From: Vibrio sp. 14G-20
GTDB taxonomy: Bacteria; Pseudomonadota; Gammaproteobacteria; Enterobacterales; Vibrionaceae
NCBI RefSeq assembly: GCF_026241515.1
Contig: NZ_JAPHPW010000009.1
Coordinates: 124,001 to 188,000 of the forward strand
Length of the DNA: 64,000 nucleotides
Reading direction: 5' to 3'
Shown here: piece by piece, positions 16,066 through 25,787 of the stretch
How positions within the stretch are numbered: the first letter of the stretch is position 1
How the letters are laid out: the number at the start of each line of letters is the position of its first letter
Notes under the pieces: model-generated
The model's input: only the letters and a program-made list of their open reading frames with translations
Told to the model about the DNA's origin: nothing
Databases searched by the model: none
Translations under genes and position numbers: made by a program

Positions 16066-17229
16066 ATGATTCTAGCTATCACTTCGACCTTGTTTTGCAT
16101 CGTTACCATCAAGTTTTTAATCACACTTGCCAATTTAGCGCGCCATCGCGTTCACATTACGCCTAAAATTTCGTTGAACCGAACCAAATGGCCAACCGTG
16201 TCCATTATTATCCCTGCGAGAAATGAAGAAGATAATATTGAGACCAGCCTCAGTTCGCTAATGAAGCAAAACTACCCAAGAGACAGGTTTGAAATCATCG
16301 TGGTTGATGATTTTTCTACTGATTCGACAAGAACTATTGTTGATAGGCTAATCGACGCGTCGAGTATTAACGTTCGTTGTATATCAGGAAGAAAGTTACC
16401 GCCCAATTGGCTAGGGAAAAGCAACGCCTGCATGGTGGGCTCACTGCAAGCAACCGGTGAGTATTTGTATTTTATCGATGCTGATACCAAGTCTGAACCC
16501 TTGATGCTACAGAGCGTTATCCATTTCGCCTCAAGACACAAAACGGATTTGCTGTCGTTCAACCCTAGACAAGCATTCACATCAACCGTTGAGAAAATCA
16601 CCCTACCCGGCATATTTCTTTCAATCGCGTCTTATATGAACTTCAAGAACGCAAACGACAAGTCAAAAGCAGACGCTATTGCTAACGGCCAAGCCATGCT
16701 TTTTACACGAAAGTCATACGATGCGGTAGGTGGACATACTGCGGTAGCCAGCGAGATATCCGAAGACATCGCTTTTGCAAAACTAATGAAGATGTGCGGA
16801 CTAAAAACGTTTTGGGCTTTTGCGGACGATCTCATGAGTACTCATATGTATTCCGACTTTGGTTCGATTTGGGCGGGCTTCTCCAAAAACATGAATCTTA
16901 TTGTAAATTGCCAATCAAGATTCGGAGTACTTTGCGCATTCATAAAAACAAATGTCATTGCATGGGCAGTCCCGGTGATGTTGCTTGTATCAACTCAGCA
17001 TTTCATCGGCGACCCGTCATCATTCAACACCTATTCCTTAGCGATCAATGCTCTGATGTTGCTCGCTTCCGTTGTCACTTATCTTATTTTGGTTAAAGAG
17101 CTCTTTATACCAGCTCGTTATGCGCTAACCGTACCTTTGGGGATTTCGTTGCAAAGCTTGTTGATTCTCAACAGTTACCGCTTATCAAAGAACAATAAAA
17201 TCACTTGGAAAGGGCGAGCACTGTCATGA
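16066..17229 (+). CDS. Family 2 glycosyltransferase, membrane-attached
   Basis: This 387-residue enzyme has an N-terminal membrane helix (about residues 1-25) and a GT2 nucleotide-sugar domain with VSIIIPARNEEDN, the VVDDFSTDST acidic motif, FIDADT and SEDIAFA. Several C-terminal membrane helices follow. The segment LPPNWLGKSNACMVG resembles the hopanoid HpnB and carotenoid CrtQ-like branch, which suggests transfer of a sugar to a lipid-linked or terpenoid acceptor, but that is inference. A TTG at 16051 is an alternative start; neither has a clear ribosome site. Its stop overlaps the start of the next gene by four bases. Confidence 0.82.
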   Translation: MILAITSTLFCIVTIKFLITLANLARHRVHITPKISLNRTKWPTVSIIIPARNEEDNIETSLSSLMKQNYPRDRFEIIVVDDFSTDSTRTIVDRLIDASSINVRCISGRKLPPNWLGKSNACMVGSLQATGEYLYFIDADTKSEPLMLQSVIHFASRHKTDLLSFNPRQAFTSTVEKITLPGIFLSIASYMNFKNANDKSKADAIANGQAMLFTRKSYDAVGGHTAVASEISEDIAFAKLMKMCGLKTFWAFADDLMSTHMYSDFGSIWAGFSKNMNLIVNCQSRFGVLCAFIKTNVIAWAVPVMLLVSTQHFIGDPSSFNTYSLAINALMLLASVVTYLILVKELFIPARYALTVPLGISLQSLLILNSYRLSKNNKITWKGRALS

Positions 17230-17888
17230 TCAATAAGATTCTAACTTTCATAATCATAGTGACGTCCTTTTCAGCTTTAGCATCGGACGCAAATGAGTGG
17301 AAGCTTGTACGTGATAAGAAAGGCATCGAAGTCTACAATCGAAAAATTGAAGGTAACGACTTTAAAGAATTTCGTGCAGAAGCTGATATCAAAGCCAATC
17401 TTACTTCAATCATCGCTTTGTTTACTGATACTTCAGTAGGCACTCAATGGGTAGAGAACATTGATGAAATGGAAGAGATAGAACACTTTAGCGAAGTACA
17501 CACGGTTACTAAAACCTATACAAAAGCGCCTTGGCCCGTCTCGGATCGCGAAGCCATTGTCGAAAACTTTATCGAGCAAGATCCAAACACATTAACCGTG
17601 ATGATTACCCAACACGGCAGACCCAATTATCTACCAAATGACAACAAACGCATCGTAAGAGTGGCTCATTTAGAGTCGCGATGGATTCTCACACCACTGG
17701 ACAACAATACCACTCATATTTCTTATCAAGTGTTGAGTGACCCAGGAGGATCGATTCCATCTTGGTTAATTAATATGGTTGCGGTATCTCAACCTTACAA
17801 GACGCTTCTTGGTCTGTCTGAGATGTTGGATTCTGAGGAGTACACCGATCGTCGCCTTGATTTCATCGAGAACTACACGTCACTTTAA
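17226..17888 (+). CDS. START/polyketide-cyclase-domain periplasmic protein
   Basis: This 220-residue protein has a Sec signal peptide (MINKILTFIIIVTSFSALAS) and then a START-like lipid-binding domain. Recognisable elements are WKLVRDKKGIEVYNRK, the KTYTKAPWPVSDREA segment common in this family, and a C-terminal amphipathic helix. START domains carry hydrophobic ligands. The ATG overlaps the glycosyltransferase stop (ATGA), indicating translational coupling, so the two probably act on the same lipid. The ligand is unknown. Confidence 0.82.
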   Translation: MINKILTFIIIVTSFSALASDANEWKLVRDKKGIEVYNRKIEGNDFKEFRAEADIKANLTSIIALFTDTSVGTQWVENIDEMEEIEHFSEVHTVTKTYTKAPWPVSDREAIVENFIEQDPNTLTVMITQHGRPNYLPNDNKRIVRVAHLESRWILTPLDNNTTHISYQVLSDPGGSIPSWLINMVAVSQPYKTLLGLSEMLDSEEYTDRRLDFIENYTSL

Positions 17889-17919
17889 CAATACAATGAA
17901 TATTTTAGAGGTCTATATT

Positions 17920-18327
17920 GTGAAATTTCCATTCTCTCCTATCGCAGCAATATTACTTGTAGCATCAAGTTCAGTATTTGCGAATCAAATCATTGTCGAT
18001 ACTAAAGGTGTTGATGAAACACAGTATCACGCCGATCTGTATGAATGTGAGCAATACGCTCAACAAGTTAAGCCTGAAGAGGTCGATTCTTTTGGCAGCG
18101 ATATTGTCGGTTCAACCGCTAAGGGCGCAGCGCTGGGCGCGGTTGGTGGAGCCGTCTCTGGCGGGAGTGGCCATGATGGTGCAAAAATTGGCGCTGGCAT
18201 CGGTATTATCAGCGGCGCTTTAAAGCACGGCGCTCAAAAAAGACAATCCGCCGAGCTATCTGAGCAGCAGAAGTTTCAAGTGAATCGTAACTGTATGATC
18301 AGCAGAGGCTATACCGTTCTTAACTAG
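17920..18327 (+). CDS. Glycine-zipper periplasmic or outer-membrane protein
   Basis: This 135-residue protein has a signal peptide (MKFPFSPIAAILLVASSSVFA) and a glycine-rich segment in the middle (GSTAKGAALGAVGGAVSG and a second GAKIGAGIGIISGA stretch). That is a glycine-zipper pair likely to insert into or associate with a membrane. Two cysteines (YECEQYA and NRNCMIS) may pair. I chose the GTG at 17920 because AGAGG lies at good spacing and the signal peptide starts there. It is the third gene of the glycosyltransferase-START cluster, 31 bases downstream. Confidence 0.78.
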   Translation: MKFPFSPIAAILLVASSSVFANQIIVDTKGVDETQYHADLYECEQYAQQVKPEEVDSFGSDIVGSTAKGAALGAVGGAVSGGSGHDGAKIGAGIGIISGALKHGAQKRQSAELSEQQKFQVNRNCMISRGYTVLN

Positions 18328-18457
18328 CGGATAACCAACCATAGTTGCTGAATCGTCACCTTAAAGTTCGTTCAAATAGACAGCGGACATTGACCCTTAC
18401 ATAAAATGGGCTTACTATTAATCGTCTTTTAACGATTATGGAAAGCGAAACATCAAT

Positions 18458-18799
18458 ATGAACGAAACTTGCTCGACAACTGGTGGCTGTGCTCTACCAA
18501 TCGGACATGGTGATGCCGAAGCTGAAACGCAAATGGCGGCTCTAGCAAAAGCACTCGCGCATCCAGCGAGAATTCGCATACTTAGTATTTTATCCGCTTT
18601 AGAAAAGTCTGGTGGCTGTTTGAACAGTGATCTGGTTAGCGAATTAGGTTTGGCGCAATCAACAGTATCAGAGCACCTAAGAATCTTGAAAACCTCAGGT
18701 TTCATCACTGCTGAATCGATACCACCGAAGATGTGCTACCGCATTAATCGAGATAATATTCAGCAATTTGAGACGCTGATCGACACCATTTTAAAATAG
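18458..18799 (+). CDS. ArsR-family metalloregulator
   Basis: This 113-residue ArsR/SmtB-type repressor has the winged helix at about residues 35-90 ([20 protein letters not shown] is the recognition region). Cysteines at 5, 11, 54 and 93 are candidate As(III)/Sb(III) ligands, though the classical ELCVCDL metal motif is absent and replaced by a GGCLNSDL segment. It lies directly upstream of an ACR3 arsenite pump, so arsenite sensing is the likely job. Confidence 0.87.
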   Translation: MNETCSTTGGCALPIGHGDAEAETQMAALAKALAHPARIRILSILSALEKSGGCLNSDLVSELGLAQSTVSEHLRILKTSGFITAESIPPKMCYRINRDNIQQFETLIDTILK

Positions 18800-18906
18800 A
18801 TTTATCGCGCTTAGTTTGTCGAATACAGAATGAACTAAGCGTATTTTTTTTTGCTTTTAAATATCGCATTTCGACGATTGACGATATCAACCAAAGAGAA
18901 AATATC

Positions 18907-19962
18907 ATGAAACCAAAATTAGGTTTTCTAGATCGCTATTTAACGCTGTGGATCTTTATCGCTATGGGCCTTGGCGTTTTGCTTGGCACCCAATTCCCAC
19001 AGATCGAACAGTGGAACGAATCAATGTCTGTTGGTACCACCAATGTTCCTTTAGCTATTGGTTTGATATTGATGATGTATCCACCTTTGGCGAAGGTTAA
19101 CTACAACCTATTAGGCACCGTGGTCAAAGATAAGAAAGCCATCAAGCTATCTTTAATCATGAACTGGCTAGTTGGCCCAATTCTAATGTTCGTGCTGGCA
19201 CTGACGTTCTTAGGTGACCACCCTGGTTACATGGTGGGTGTCATTCTGATTGGTCTTGCTCGCTGCGTGGCGATGGTTCTGGTTTGGAACGATATTGGCG
19301 GCGGTAACAAAGAGTACGGCGCAGCATTGGTTGCATTGAATAGCGCATTCCAAGTCGTGAGCTACAGCTTTATGGCGTGGTTATTCATCAGCGTTCTACC
19401 ACCGGTATTCGGTTACGAAGGCATGATGGTTGATATCTCGATGATCGATATTGCACACAGTGTACTTATCTACCTAGGTATCCCATTCCTAGCGGGCTTC
19501 TTAAGCCGCAAGATCCTAGTGTCGATGAAAGGCGAGCAGTGGTACAACGATGTGTTTATTCCGCGTATCTCTCCAATCACACTGATTGCATTATTAGCAA
19601 CTATCGTTCTGATGTTCAGCCTAAAAGGCGAGATGATTGTAGAACTGCCAATGGACGTATTGTTGATTGCGGTTCCACTAACTATCTACTTCACAGCGAT
19701 GTTCTTCATCAGCTTCTTCATTGGTAAGAAGATGGGTATTGAATACGAGAAGAACGCATCAATTGCATTCACAGCGACAGGTAACAACTTCGAGCTAGCG
19801 ATTGCCGTTGCTATCTCAGTATTCGGTATCAATTCAGACCAAGCGTTTGCCGGTGTTATCGGTCCACTGATTGAAGTACCTGTGTTGATTTACCTAGTGA
19901 ACGTGGCGCTTAAGATGAAAGACAAGTACTACAACGGTCAGACGGTTAAACCTAGCGCCTAG
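18907..19962 (+). CDS. ACR3-family arsenite efflux permease
   Basis: This 351-residue integral membrane protein of the BART superfamily has about ten membrane segments. It carries the ACR3 signatures: Cys120 in the [18 protein letters not shown] segment and a conserved glutamate in the [10 protein letters not shown] helix, both required for transport in characterised members. It exports arsenite, and sometimes antimonite, by proton antiport. It follows the ArsR gene by 107 bases and ends before a strong terminator. No arsenate reductase is next to it in the window. Confidence 0.92.
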   Translation: MKPKLGFLDRYLTLWIFIAMGLGVLLGTQFPQIEQWNESMSVGTTNVPLAIGLILMMYPPLAKVNYNLLGTVVKDKKAIKLSLIMNWLVGPILMFVLALTFLGDHPGYMVGVILIGLARCVAMVLVWNDIGGGNKEYGAALVALNSAFQVVSYSFMAWLFISVLPPVFGYEGMMVDISMIDIAHSVLIYLGIPFLAGFLSRKILVSMKGEQWYNDVFIPRISPITLIALLATIVLMFSLKGEMIVELPMDVLLIAVPLTIYFTAMFFISFFIGKKMGIEYEKNASIAFTATGNNFELAIAVAISVFGINSDQAFAGVIGPLIEVPVLIYLVNVALKMKDKYYNGQTVKPSA

Positions 19963-19963
19963 C

Positions 19964-19984
19964 ATCTAGCATCTAGCATCTAGA
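19964..19984. repeat. Heptamer tandem repeat after the ACR3 gene
   Basis: ATCTAGC occurs twice and then as ATCTAGA, in tandem right after the stop codon. Similar CTAG-containing heptamers lie after other genes in the window. Confidence 0.7.
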
Positions 19985-20020
19985 GTTACAGCTAACAAAA
20001 AGCAGCATCACATCAAACAG

Positions 20021-20054
20021 AAAGGCTCACACGCTAAGCGGTGAGCCTTTTCTT
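20021..20054 (+). terminator. Terminator after the ACR3 gene
   Basis: AAAGGCTCAC and GTGAGCCTTT are perfect ten-base arms over a ten-base loop, followed by TTCTTT. It may also serve the convergent LysR gene. Confidence 0.85.
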
Positions 20055-20944
20055 TACTCAGTTTCGTCTAGTAAGCCTTTCAATGCTTGTTCAAGCCAAA
20101 GCAAGGCTGGACCTTTTGAGCGTGTTTTAGACAGAACAAGATCAACGGGCGGCGACCATGTTTTGTGATCGAATGAGACATTAATCTCCACTAAACGCTG
20201 CTTATTCAGCTCCTCTTCGACAAGGTGCTTGGGTAAGTATGCCCAGCCAATATCACTGCCGAGTACCATCTCTTTGATAACAATAAAGCTGTTTGACCAC
20301 CACACTTTACCGGCAATCATCGGAAACTGATCCATCACCTTACCTTTGTCTCCCCTCAACATTAACTGACGATGTGGGAGTAAATCAGGGAGTTTCGCGA
20401 CACCTGTTTTTGCGAGGGAATGACTCGGATGACACACAGCAATAAATGGTAAGTGACCAATAAAGCAAGGCTCAGAGCCGACATCAAAAGCCAAGTTGGT
20501 AAACATCAATCCAATGTCGGCCCTCTCTTCGATAATTAACGGATTGACCTCTGTCGTGGTACACGCAACCAGTTCGACTTCCGTCGCAGGGAACTGTTTA
20601 CTGAACTGACTAAGGATCTTAGATAGGTTCGGGACTAATAATGAATCATCTAATGCAATTTTGATGAGCCCCTCTTCACCGCTGCCCATCGCACTAACCG
20701 TCACATTCAGATCTTCAACCTGCAGCACGATCGCTTTCACCTGTTTAAATAACTGCTCGCCCGCTTTGGTTAGTGAAGGCTTTCGAGTCGAACGATCAAA
20801 AAGCTCAACATTAAAATCTATTTCAAGATTACTGATGCCTTGGCTCACCGCCGACTGCACCTTACCCAATTGACGAGCACTGGCAGAAAATGACCCTAAT
20901 TCAACGGCATACACAAACATTTTCAGTTGTTCAATGTTGTACAT
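20054..20944 (-). CDS. LysR-family regulator, divergent from a PACE efflux pump
   Basis: This 296-residue regulator starts MYNIEQLKMFVYAVELGSFS, with the winged helix in the first 60 residues (SARQLGKVQSAVSQGISNLE) and a substrate-binding domain after it. I chose the ATG at 20944 because GGGAG lies eight bases upstream; a frame with an upstream ATG at 20971 lacks a site. It is divergent from a PACE-family gene across 130 bases, the arrangement of AceR and AceI in Acinetobacter, so it probably controls that pump. Confidence 0.88.
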   Translation of the reverse strand: MYNIEQLKMFVYAVELGSFSASARQLGKVQSAVSQGISNLEIDFNVELFDRSTRKPSLTKAGEQLFKQVKAIVLQVEDLNVTVSAMGSGEEGLIKIALDDSLLVPNLSKILSQFSKQFPATEVELVACTTTEVNPLIIEERADIGLMFTNLAFDVGSEPCFIGHLPFIAVCHPSHSLAKTGVAKLPDLLPHRQLMLRGDKGKVMDQFPMIAGKVWWSNSFIVIKEMVLGSDIGWAYLPKHLVEEELNKQRLVEINVSFDHKTWSPPVDLVLSKTRSKGPALLWLEQALKGLLDETE

Positions 20945-20966
20945 TCGGTTTCTCCCAAAACTTACT

Positions 20967-20981
20967 ATCACTATATGTGAT
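20967..20981. promoter_or_regulatory. Palindrome in the LysR/PACE control region
   Basis: ATCAC and GTGAT flank TATAT, a compact 15-base dyad 23 bases upstream of the LysR start. It is a possible LysR or other regulator site. Confidence 0.35.
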
Positions 20982-21074
20982 GCTAACTATCTTTATATTA
21001 TCACTTAATTAGATATTATCTAGCCAAGTCATTAGCCCATCGGCGGCTATTTAATCGTAAAGAGAGTTAGAAAA

Positions 21075-21506
21075 ATGTCACATAAAGAACGCATGTTGCA
21101 CATGGTGCTATTTGAATTGGTTGCTTTGGTTTTAATGGCAGGGCTTGCAACCTATGTTACAGGAAATGGCGCAGGTGAAATGGCAGGCTTAGCGCTTGCA
21201 ATATCATTGATAGCGATGGCTTGGAACTACGTTTACAACTATGGCTACGACAAAATTTACGGAACAGACAGAAGCAAAAGAACCACGAAAACGCGTATCC
21301 TGCACGGATTAGGTTTTGAACTTGGCTTGATGACAGTGACTCTGCCTGTCTTGATGTGGGTTCTACAACTCGACTTCCTAACCGTACTGATCATGGACAT
21401 CGGCCTAGTGATTTTCTTCGTGCTTTACGCGATTGCGTTCAACTTGGCGTATGACTCGGTTCGAGATCAATTGGTAGCAAAAGGAAAAGTGGCAGCTCTG
21501 GTTTAG
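21075..21506 (+). CDS. PACE-family multidrug (AceI-like) efflux transporter
   Basis: This 143-residue inner-membrane protein has four membrane helices arranged as two bacterial transmembrane pair repeats. Each repeat starts with an R-x-L-H-x5-E signature (ERMLHMVLFE and TRILHGLGFE). Glu14 matches the essential membrane glutamate of AceI, and WNYVYNYGYDKI is typical. PACE pumps export biocides such as chlorhexidine and short diamines. It is divergent from a LysR regulator. Confidence 0.88.
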   Translation: MSHKERMLHMVLFELVALVLMAGLATYVTGNGAGEMAGLALAISLIAMAWNYVYNYGYDKIYGTDRSKRTTKTRILHGLGFELGLMTVTLPVLMWVLQLDFLTVLIMDIGLVIFFVLYAIAFNLAYDSVRDQLVAKGKVAALV

Positions 21507-21550
21507 AGCTGCAAGTTCGTAGCTTATCACAAGAACAAATACCCAAATTA

Positions 21551-21584
21551 AAACTGCCAAACTACAACATAGTTGGCAGTTTAT
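21551..21584 (+). terminator. Hairpin terminator after the PACE gene
   Basis: AAACTGCCAAACTA pairs with TAGTTGGCAGTTT (one bulge); the following T tract is short. Confidence 0.65.
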
Positions 21585-21856
21585 TCACTTATGCATATAA
21601 GCTCATCTGTTAACGCCCTTGTTACATAGCAAAAACATCACACAGCCCTCCCTAATTAAGTCTAATAATCCGCCACTCACGAAGTAGCATCACAAATCCA
21701 AACATAAACTCCTCGTACCAGTTGCGCATTCATTTACATATAGGTAGTTTGAGCGGCTTCGCAACCTATCAATTCGAGCAATGACGTTCATGCGAGCATC
21801 TTTTCCGAGCAAAAGTGTTCGGATTAACATTTCAAGTGACTTTAATTAACAATTTT

Positions 21857-21896
21857 ATGCTCAAACGCTCACTTTTGATGTTCGTTTATTTTCGAG
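21857..21896. promoter_or_regulatory. Candidate GlpR operators before glpF
   Basis: ATGCTCAAACGCTC (21857-21870) closely resembles ATGCTCGTTCGCTC before glpD. ATGTTCGTTTATTTTCGAG (21878-21896) contains the ATGTTCG half-site known for E. coli GlpR. Confidence 0.5.
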
Positions 21897-21954
21897 TTCG
21901 CAAATATATGCACAATACACGTGCTAGATAAGCAAAACTAAAAAGGACTCGAAC

Positions 21955-22809
21955 ATGACAACAAACAAACACCCTTCTTTATTTGGGCAATGCTTGGCTG
22001 AATTTATCGGTACAGGATTACTCATATTCTTTGGCGTTGGCTGTGTGGCCGCTCTGGTATTAACCGGTGCGACATTCGGACAATGGGAAATCAGCATCAT
22101 CTGGGGCTTTGGTGTTGCGATTGCAATTTACTGTACTGCCGGCGTTTCAGGCGCACACATCAACCCAGCCGTAACGATTGCACTGGCCATGTTCCATGGC
22201 TTCGATAAAGCGAAAGTGGTGCCTTACATCATTTCACAACTGCTTGGCGCTTTCTGCTCTGCAGCATTGGTTTACAGCCTGTACAGCAACCTATTTACTG
22301 ACTACGAAATCGCACATAACTTCGTTCGTAGCAGCCAAGACGCACTATCAACTGCTGGTATCTTCTCGACTTACCCACATGCTTCACTTTCTTTCTTCGG
22401 CGCTTTTGCTGTGGAATTCGTGATTACTGCAGTGTTGATGTTTGCCATTTTAGCGTTAGGTGATGAGAACAACGGCGCATCTCGCGGTGCAATGAACCCT
22501 CTACTGATCGGTATTCTTATCGCGGTTATCGGTGGTTCTTTAGGTCCACTGACGGGCTTTGCAATGAACCCTGCTCGTGACTTCGGACCAAAACTGTTCG
22601 CTTACTTTGCAGGTTGGGATTTCGCACTAAGCGGTGCTCGTGATATTCCTTACTTCATCGTTCCAATTCTTGCTCCAATTGCTGGTGCATGTTTTGGTGG
22701 CTGGTTGTACCCACGAGTTATCGGTGCTTACCTACCCGTTGAAGGCCAAGGCTGCACAATTCCAAACCAATGTGAAACAGAACAAGAAGCTGAACAAGCT
22801 CAAGCTTAA
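21955..22809 (+). CDS. glpF: Glycerol uptake facilitator (aquaglyceroporin)
   Basis: This 284-residue MIP-family channel has six membrane helices and the two NPA loops as HINPAVT and MNPARDF. The D in the second loop (NPARD) marks the glycerol-conducting branch. It lets glycerol diffuse through the inner membrane, where GlpK traps it. It heads the glpFK operon 59 bases before glpK and has candidate GlpR sites upstream. Confidence 0.95.
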   Translation: MTTNKHPSLFGQCLAEFIGTGLLIFFGVGCVAALVLTGATFGQWEISIIWGFGVAIAIYCTAGVSGAHINPAVTIALAMFHGFDKAKVVPYIISQLLGAFCSAALVYSLYSNLFTDYEIAHNFVRSSQDALSTAGIFSTYPHASLSFFGAFAVEFVITAVLMFAILALGDENNGASRGAMNPLLIGILIAVIGGSLGPLTGFAMNPARDFGPKLFAYFAGWDFALSGARDIPYFIVPILAPIAGACFGGWLYPRVIGAYLPVEGQGCTIPNQCETEQEAEQAQA

Positions 22810-22868
22810 TCCCTAAGCGACCTTACATTTACTAAAATATAAATAACGAAAGAAAAAGGATTCTTACC

Positions 22869-24392
22869 ATGACCGAGCAAAAATACATTGTTGCCCTAGA
22901 CCAAGGCACCACAAGTTCTCGCGCTGTAATCCTCGATCACGATGCAAACATCGTTAGTTCTTCTCAACGAGAATTTACTCAGATTTATCCAAAAGCCGGT
23001 TGGGTTGAGCACGATCCAATGGAAATCTGGGCGACTCAAAGCTCTACATTGGTTGAAGCTCTTGCTAAAGCAGGCATCCGCAGCGATGAGCTAGCGGGTA
23101 TCGGTATCACTAACCAACGTGAAACCACCATTGTTTGGAACAAAGAGACCGGCAAGCCTGTTTATAACGCAATCGTATGGCAGTGTCGCCGTACAGCAGA
23201 CATCTGTGAAGACCTAAAAGCTCGTGGCCTAGAAGACTACGTACGTGACAATACAGGCTTAGTCCTTGACCCGTATTTCTCAGGTACAAAAGTAAAATGG
23301 ATTCTAGACAACGTTGAAGGCGCTCGCGAAGACGCTGAAGCTGGCAAACTGTTGTTCGGTACGGTTGATACTTGGTTAGTTTGGAAAATGACTCAAGGAC
23401 GTGTACACGTTACGGATTACACCAACGCGTCACGTACTATGTTATTCAACATCAATGACCTATGTTGGGACCAGAAGCTGCTTGATGAGATGGGTATTCC
23501 GTCAATCATGATGCCTGAAGTAAAACGCTCTTCTGAGGTATACGGTCAAACGAACCTTGGTGGTAAAGGCGGTACTCGTATCCCAATCGCGGGTATTGCG
23601 GGTGACCAACAAGCTGCACTTTACGGTCAAATGTGTGTAGAAGCAGGCCAAGCTAAGAACACTTACGGCACAGGTTGTTTCCTTCTAATGAACACAGGCC
23701 AAGAGAAAGTAACCTCGAAGAACGGCCTACTAACAACGCTCGCATGTGGTCCTAAAGGCGAGCCTGCATACGCACTTGAAGGTGCAGTATTCATGGGCGG
23801 CGCATCAATCCAATGGCTACGTGATGAAATGAAACTGCTGGCTGGCGCAGAAGACTCTGAGTACTTTGCAACGAAAGTGGATTCTTCAAACGGCGTTTAC
23901 GTGGTTCCTGCATTCACTGGCCTAGGCGCACCATACTGGGATGCTTACGCTCGCGGTACCATTGTTGGCCTAACTCGTGGTGTTAACTCTAACCACATCA
24001 TCCGTGCAACACTGGAAGGCATTGCTTACCAAACGCGTGACGTACTAGACGCGATGCAAGCGGATTCTGGCATCAAGCTAGCAAACCTACGTGTTGATGG
24101 CGGCGCAGTTGCGAACAACTTCTTAATGCAATTCCAATCAGACGTGCTGGATACTGAAGTTCACCGCCCTGAAGTAACGGAAGTAACCGCTCTGGGTGCC
24201 GCTTACCTTGCTGGCCTAGCGGTTGGTTTCTGGGACAGTATTGATGAGCTTCAAGACAAAGCCGTTCTTGACCGCACATTCATGCCGCACCACGACGAAG
24301 AGAAGCGTAACCGCCGTTACAAAGGTTGGAAACGTGCTATCAAGTGTGCACAGGTTTGGTCTGAGCTACACGATGACGATGACAACGAGTAA
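22869..24392 (+). CDS. glpK: Glycerol kinase
   Basis: This 507-residue FGGY-family kinase has the family-typical length. The N-terminal [10 protein letters not shown] phosphate-binding loop, the [12 protein letters not shown] segment and [13 protein letters not shown] are all diagnostic of GlpK. It converts glycerol to sn-glycerol 3-phosphate with ATP in the cytoplasm. It is co-transcribed with glpF and followed by a strong terminator. Confidence 0.97.
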   Translation: MTEQKYIVALDQGTTSSRAVILDHDANIVSSSQREFTQIYPKAGWVEHDPMEIWATQSSTLVEALAKAGIRSDELAGIGITNQRETTIVWNKETGKPVYNAIVWQCRRTADICEDLKARGLEDYVRDNTGLVLDPYFSGTKVKWILDNVEGAREDAEAGKLLFGTVDTWLVWKMTQGRVHVTDYTNASRTMLFNINDLCWDQKLLDEMGIPSIMMPEVKRSSEVYGQTNLGGKGGTRIPIAGIAGDQQAALYGQMCVEAGQAKNTYGTGCFLLMNTGQEKVTSKNGLLTTLACGPKGEPAYALEGAVFMGGASIQWLRDEMKLLAGAEDSEYFATKVDSSNGVYVVPAFTGLGAPYWDAYARGTIVGLTRGVNSNHIIRATLEGIAYQTRDVLDAMQADSGIKLANLRVDGGAVANNFLMQFQSDVLDTEVHRPEVTEVTALGAAYLAGLAVGFWDSIDELQDKAVLDRTFMPHHDEEKRNRRYKGWKRAIKCAQVWSELHDDDDNE

Positions 24393-24488
24393 TACTAAGT
24401 ACTCAGCTAATCGTTAATCATTAGCCGCTGATCTAGGAACTCGAGTAATCTAATCGACTAGATTGTTCGAACCTCAGCAAACGAAACT

Positions 24489-24517
24489 AAAAAGAGCACT
24501 ATTTTGTGCTCTTTTTT
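24489..24517 (+). terminator. Terminator after glpK
   Basis: AAAGAGCAC and GTGCTCTTT pair over six bases and are followed by T residues. Confidence 0.9.
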
Positions 24518-24684
24518 GCGTTTCAGGCTCAAATTCCGCGTTTTGCGCAGCGTTTTTGCGGTTTAGACATGATTCCTTACCATCATTACTTCTCTCTTTT
24601 CATCAATTCGAGCACAATAGCGTGAGTTTATATTTTCGATTTTGACGCGCTAGAGCCCTTTGCGCGCAGGGAGTGGTAAGTTAA

Positions 24685-25476
24685 GTGAAGCAGATACCAA
24701 GACACCAGCAGATTGTAGATCTGGTAAAAACACAAGGATATGTGAGTACCGAAGAGCTCGTTGAAAAGTTCGATGTCAGCCCACAAACCATCAGACGAGA
24801 CCTCAATGAACTTGCCGATAGCAACAAAATTCGTCGCTATCATGGTGGTGCAACCATTCCTTTAAGCTCGGAAAACACCTCGTATAACACGCGTAAAGCG
24901 CTTAACTTCAACGAAAAAGACGTGATCGCTGACGAACTGGTTAAGCACATCCCAGATGGTGCTACCCTATTCGTTGATATCGGTACCACGCCAGAATCGG
25001 TGGCACGCGCACTCAATAAAAATCACAAACAGTTAAGAGTTGTCACCAACAACATTAACGTTGCCAGCATCCTTCTGCCGAATCCTGAGATAAAGGTTAT
25101 CTTGGCGGGCGGCGAAGTGCGCAACCGCGATGGCGGTATTGTTGGTGAAGCGACACTCGATTTCGTGAAGCAGTTCCGCCTTGATTTCGGTATCTTGGGC
25201 ATCAGTGGCATCGACTTTGATGGCTCACTGCTCGATTTTGACTATCACGAAGTTCGAGTGAAACAAGCCATCATCGAAAACAGCCGCAGTATCTTCTTAG
25301 CTGTCGACCACACTAAGTTTGGTCGTAATGCGATGGTTAAGCTTGGTAATATCTCTCAGGCACACATGGTGTTTACTAACAAGCAGCCGCCGGAAGAGAT
25401 TCTCAACATCCTTAAAGATTCAGACATTCCGTTAGAAGTCATCGATACCGCTCAGCCTTCAACACCAAGTGAATAG
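24685..25476 (+). CDS. glpR: DeoR-family repressor of glycerol metabolism
   Basis: This 263-residue DeoR-family regulator has an N-terminal helix-turn-helix (VEKFDVSPQTIRRDLNEL) and a DeoRC sensor domain for sn-glycerol 3-phosphate. IRRYHGGATIP and FGILGISGIDFDGS are typical of GlpR. It starts with GTG, with GGGAG upstream. It lies between glpK and glpD, the usual Vibrio arrangement, and probably represses both glpFK and glpD. Confidence 0.94.
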   Translation: MKQIPRHQQIVDLVKTQGYVSTEELVEKFDVSPQTIRRDLNELADSNKIRRYHGGATIPLSSENTSYNTRKALNFNEKDVIADELVKHIPDGATLFVDIGTTPESVARALNKNHKQLRVVTNNINVASILLPNPEIKVILAGGEVRNRDGGIVGEATLDFVKQFRLDFGILGISGIDFDGSLLDFDYHEVRVKQAIIENSRSIFLAVDHTKFGRNAMVKLGNISQAHMVFTNKQPPEEILNILKDSDIPLEVIDTAQPSTPSE

Positions 25477-25544
25477 CCCCTACTAAGCCAAGCTAGATTA
25501 AATTGAGTTGAATTGAGTTAAGTTCTCGCATTCATGAGTAATCA

Positions 25545-25590
25545 AAAGCCAGTTCTATTGATAAACACTTATCGATAGCTGGCTTTTTTT
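25545..25590 (+). terminator. First terminator after glpR
   Basis: AAAGCCAG and CTGGCTTT pair, with an inner stem including CTAT/ATAG and TGATAA/TTATCG, followed by a T run. Confidence 0.85.
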
Positions 25591-25658
25591 AATAACTGAA
25601 CCATCAATACTTGATCACTGTTCATGTCACTTCTATGCTCGAATAAGTTTTATTTGAA

Positions 25659-25687
25659 CCTCTGCTTTCATAAGCAGAGGTTTTTTT
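25659..25687 (+). terminator. Second terminator-like hairpin before glpD
   Basis: CCTCTGC and GCAGAGG pair over eight bases and are followed by seven T residues. Being so close to glpD, it could act as an attenuator in its leader or as a back-up terminator for glpR. Confidence 0.8.
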
Positions 25688-25773
25688 ATGCGCGAATCAC
25701 ATAAAACGCGCATAAACGAAAATAATAAATGACCGCAAACGAAAGTTAATATAGGATTCAATTATGTTCCAAA

Positions 25774-25787
25774 ATGCTCGTTCGCTC
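25774..25787. promoter_or_regulatory. Candidate GlpR operator before glpD
   Basis: ATGCTCGTTCGCTC matches the motif before glpF at 11 of 14 positions. It lies just upstream of the glpD ribosome site, where bound repressor would block expression. Confidence 0.5.

Larger units (their letters stand above)
21507..21954. other. Gene-free stretch upstream of glpF
   Basis: It contains the terminator of the PACE gene at its start and, in its last 110 bases, the glpF control region with GlpR-like motifs. No gene or RNA was recognised in the middle. Confidence 0.6.
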
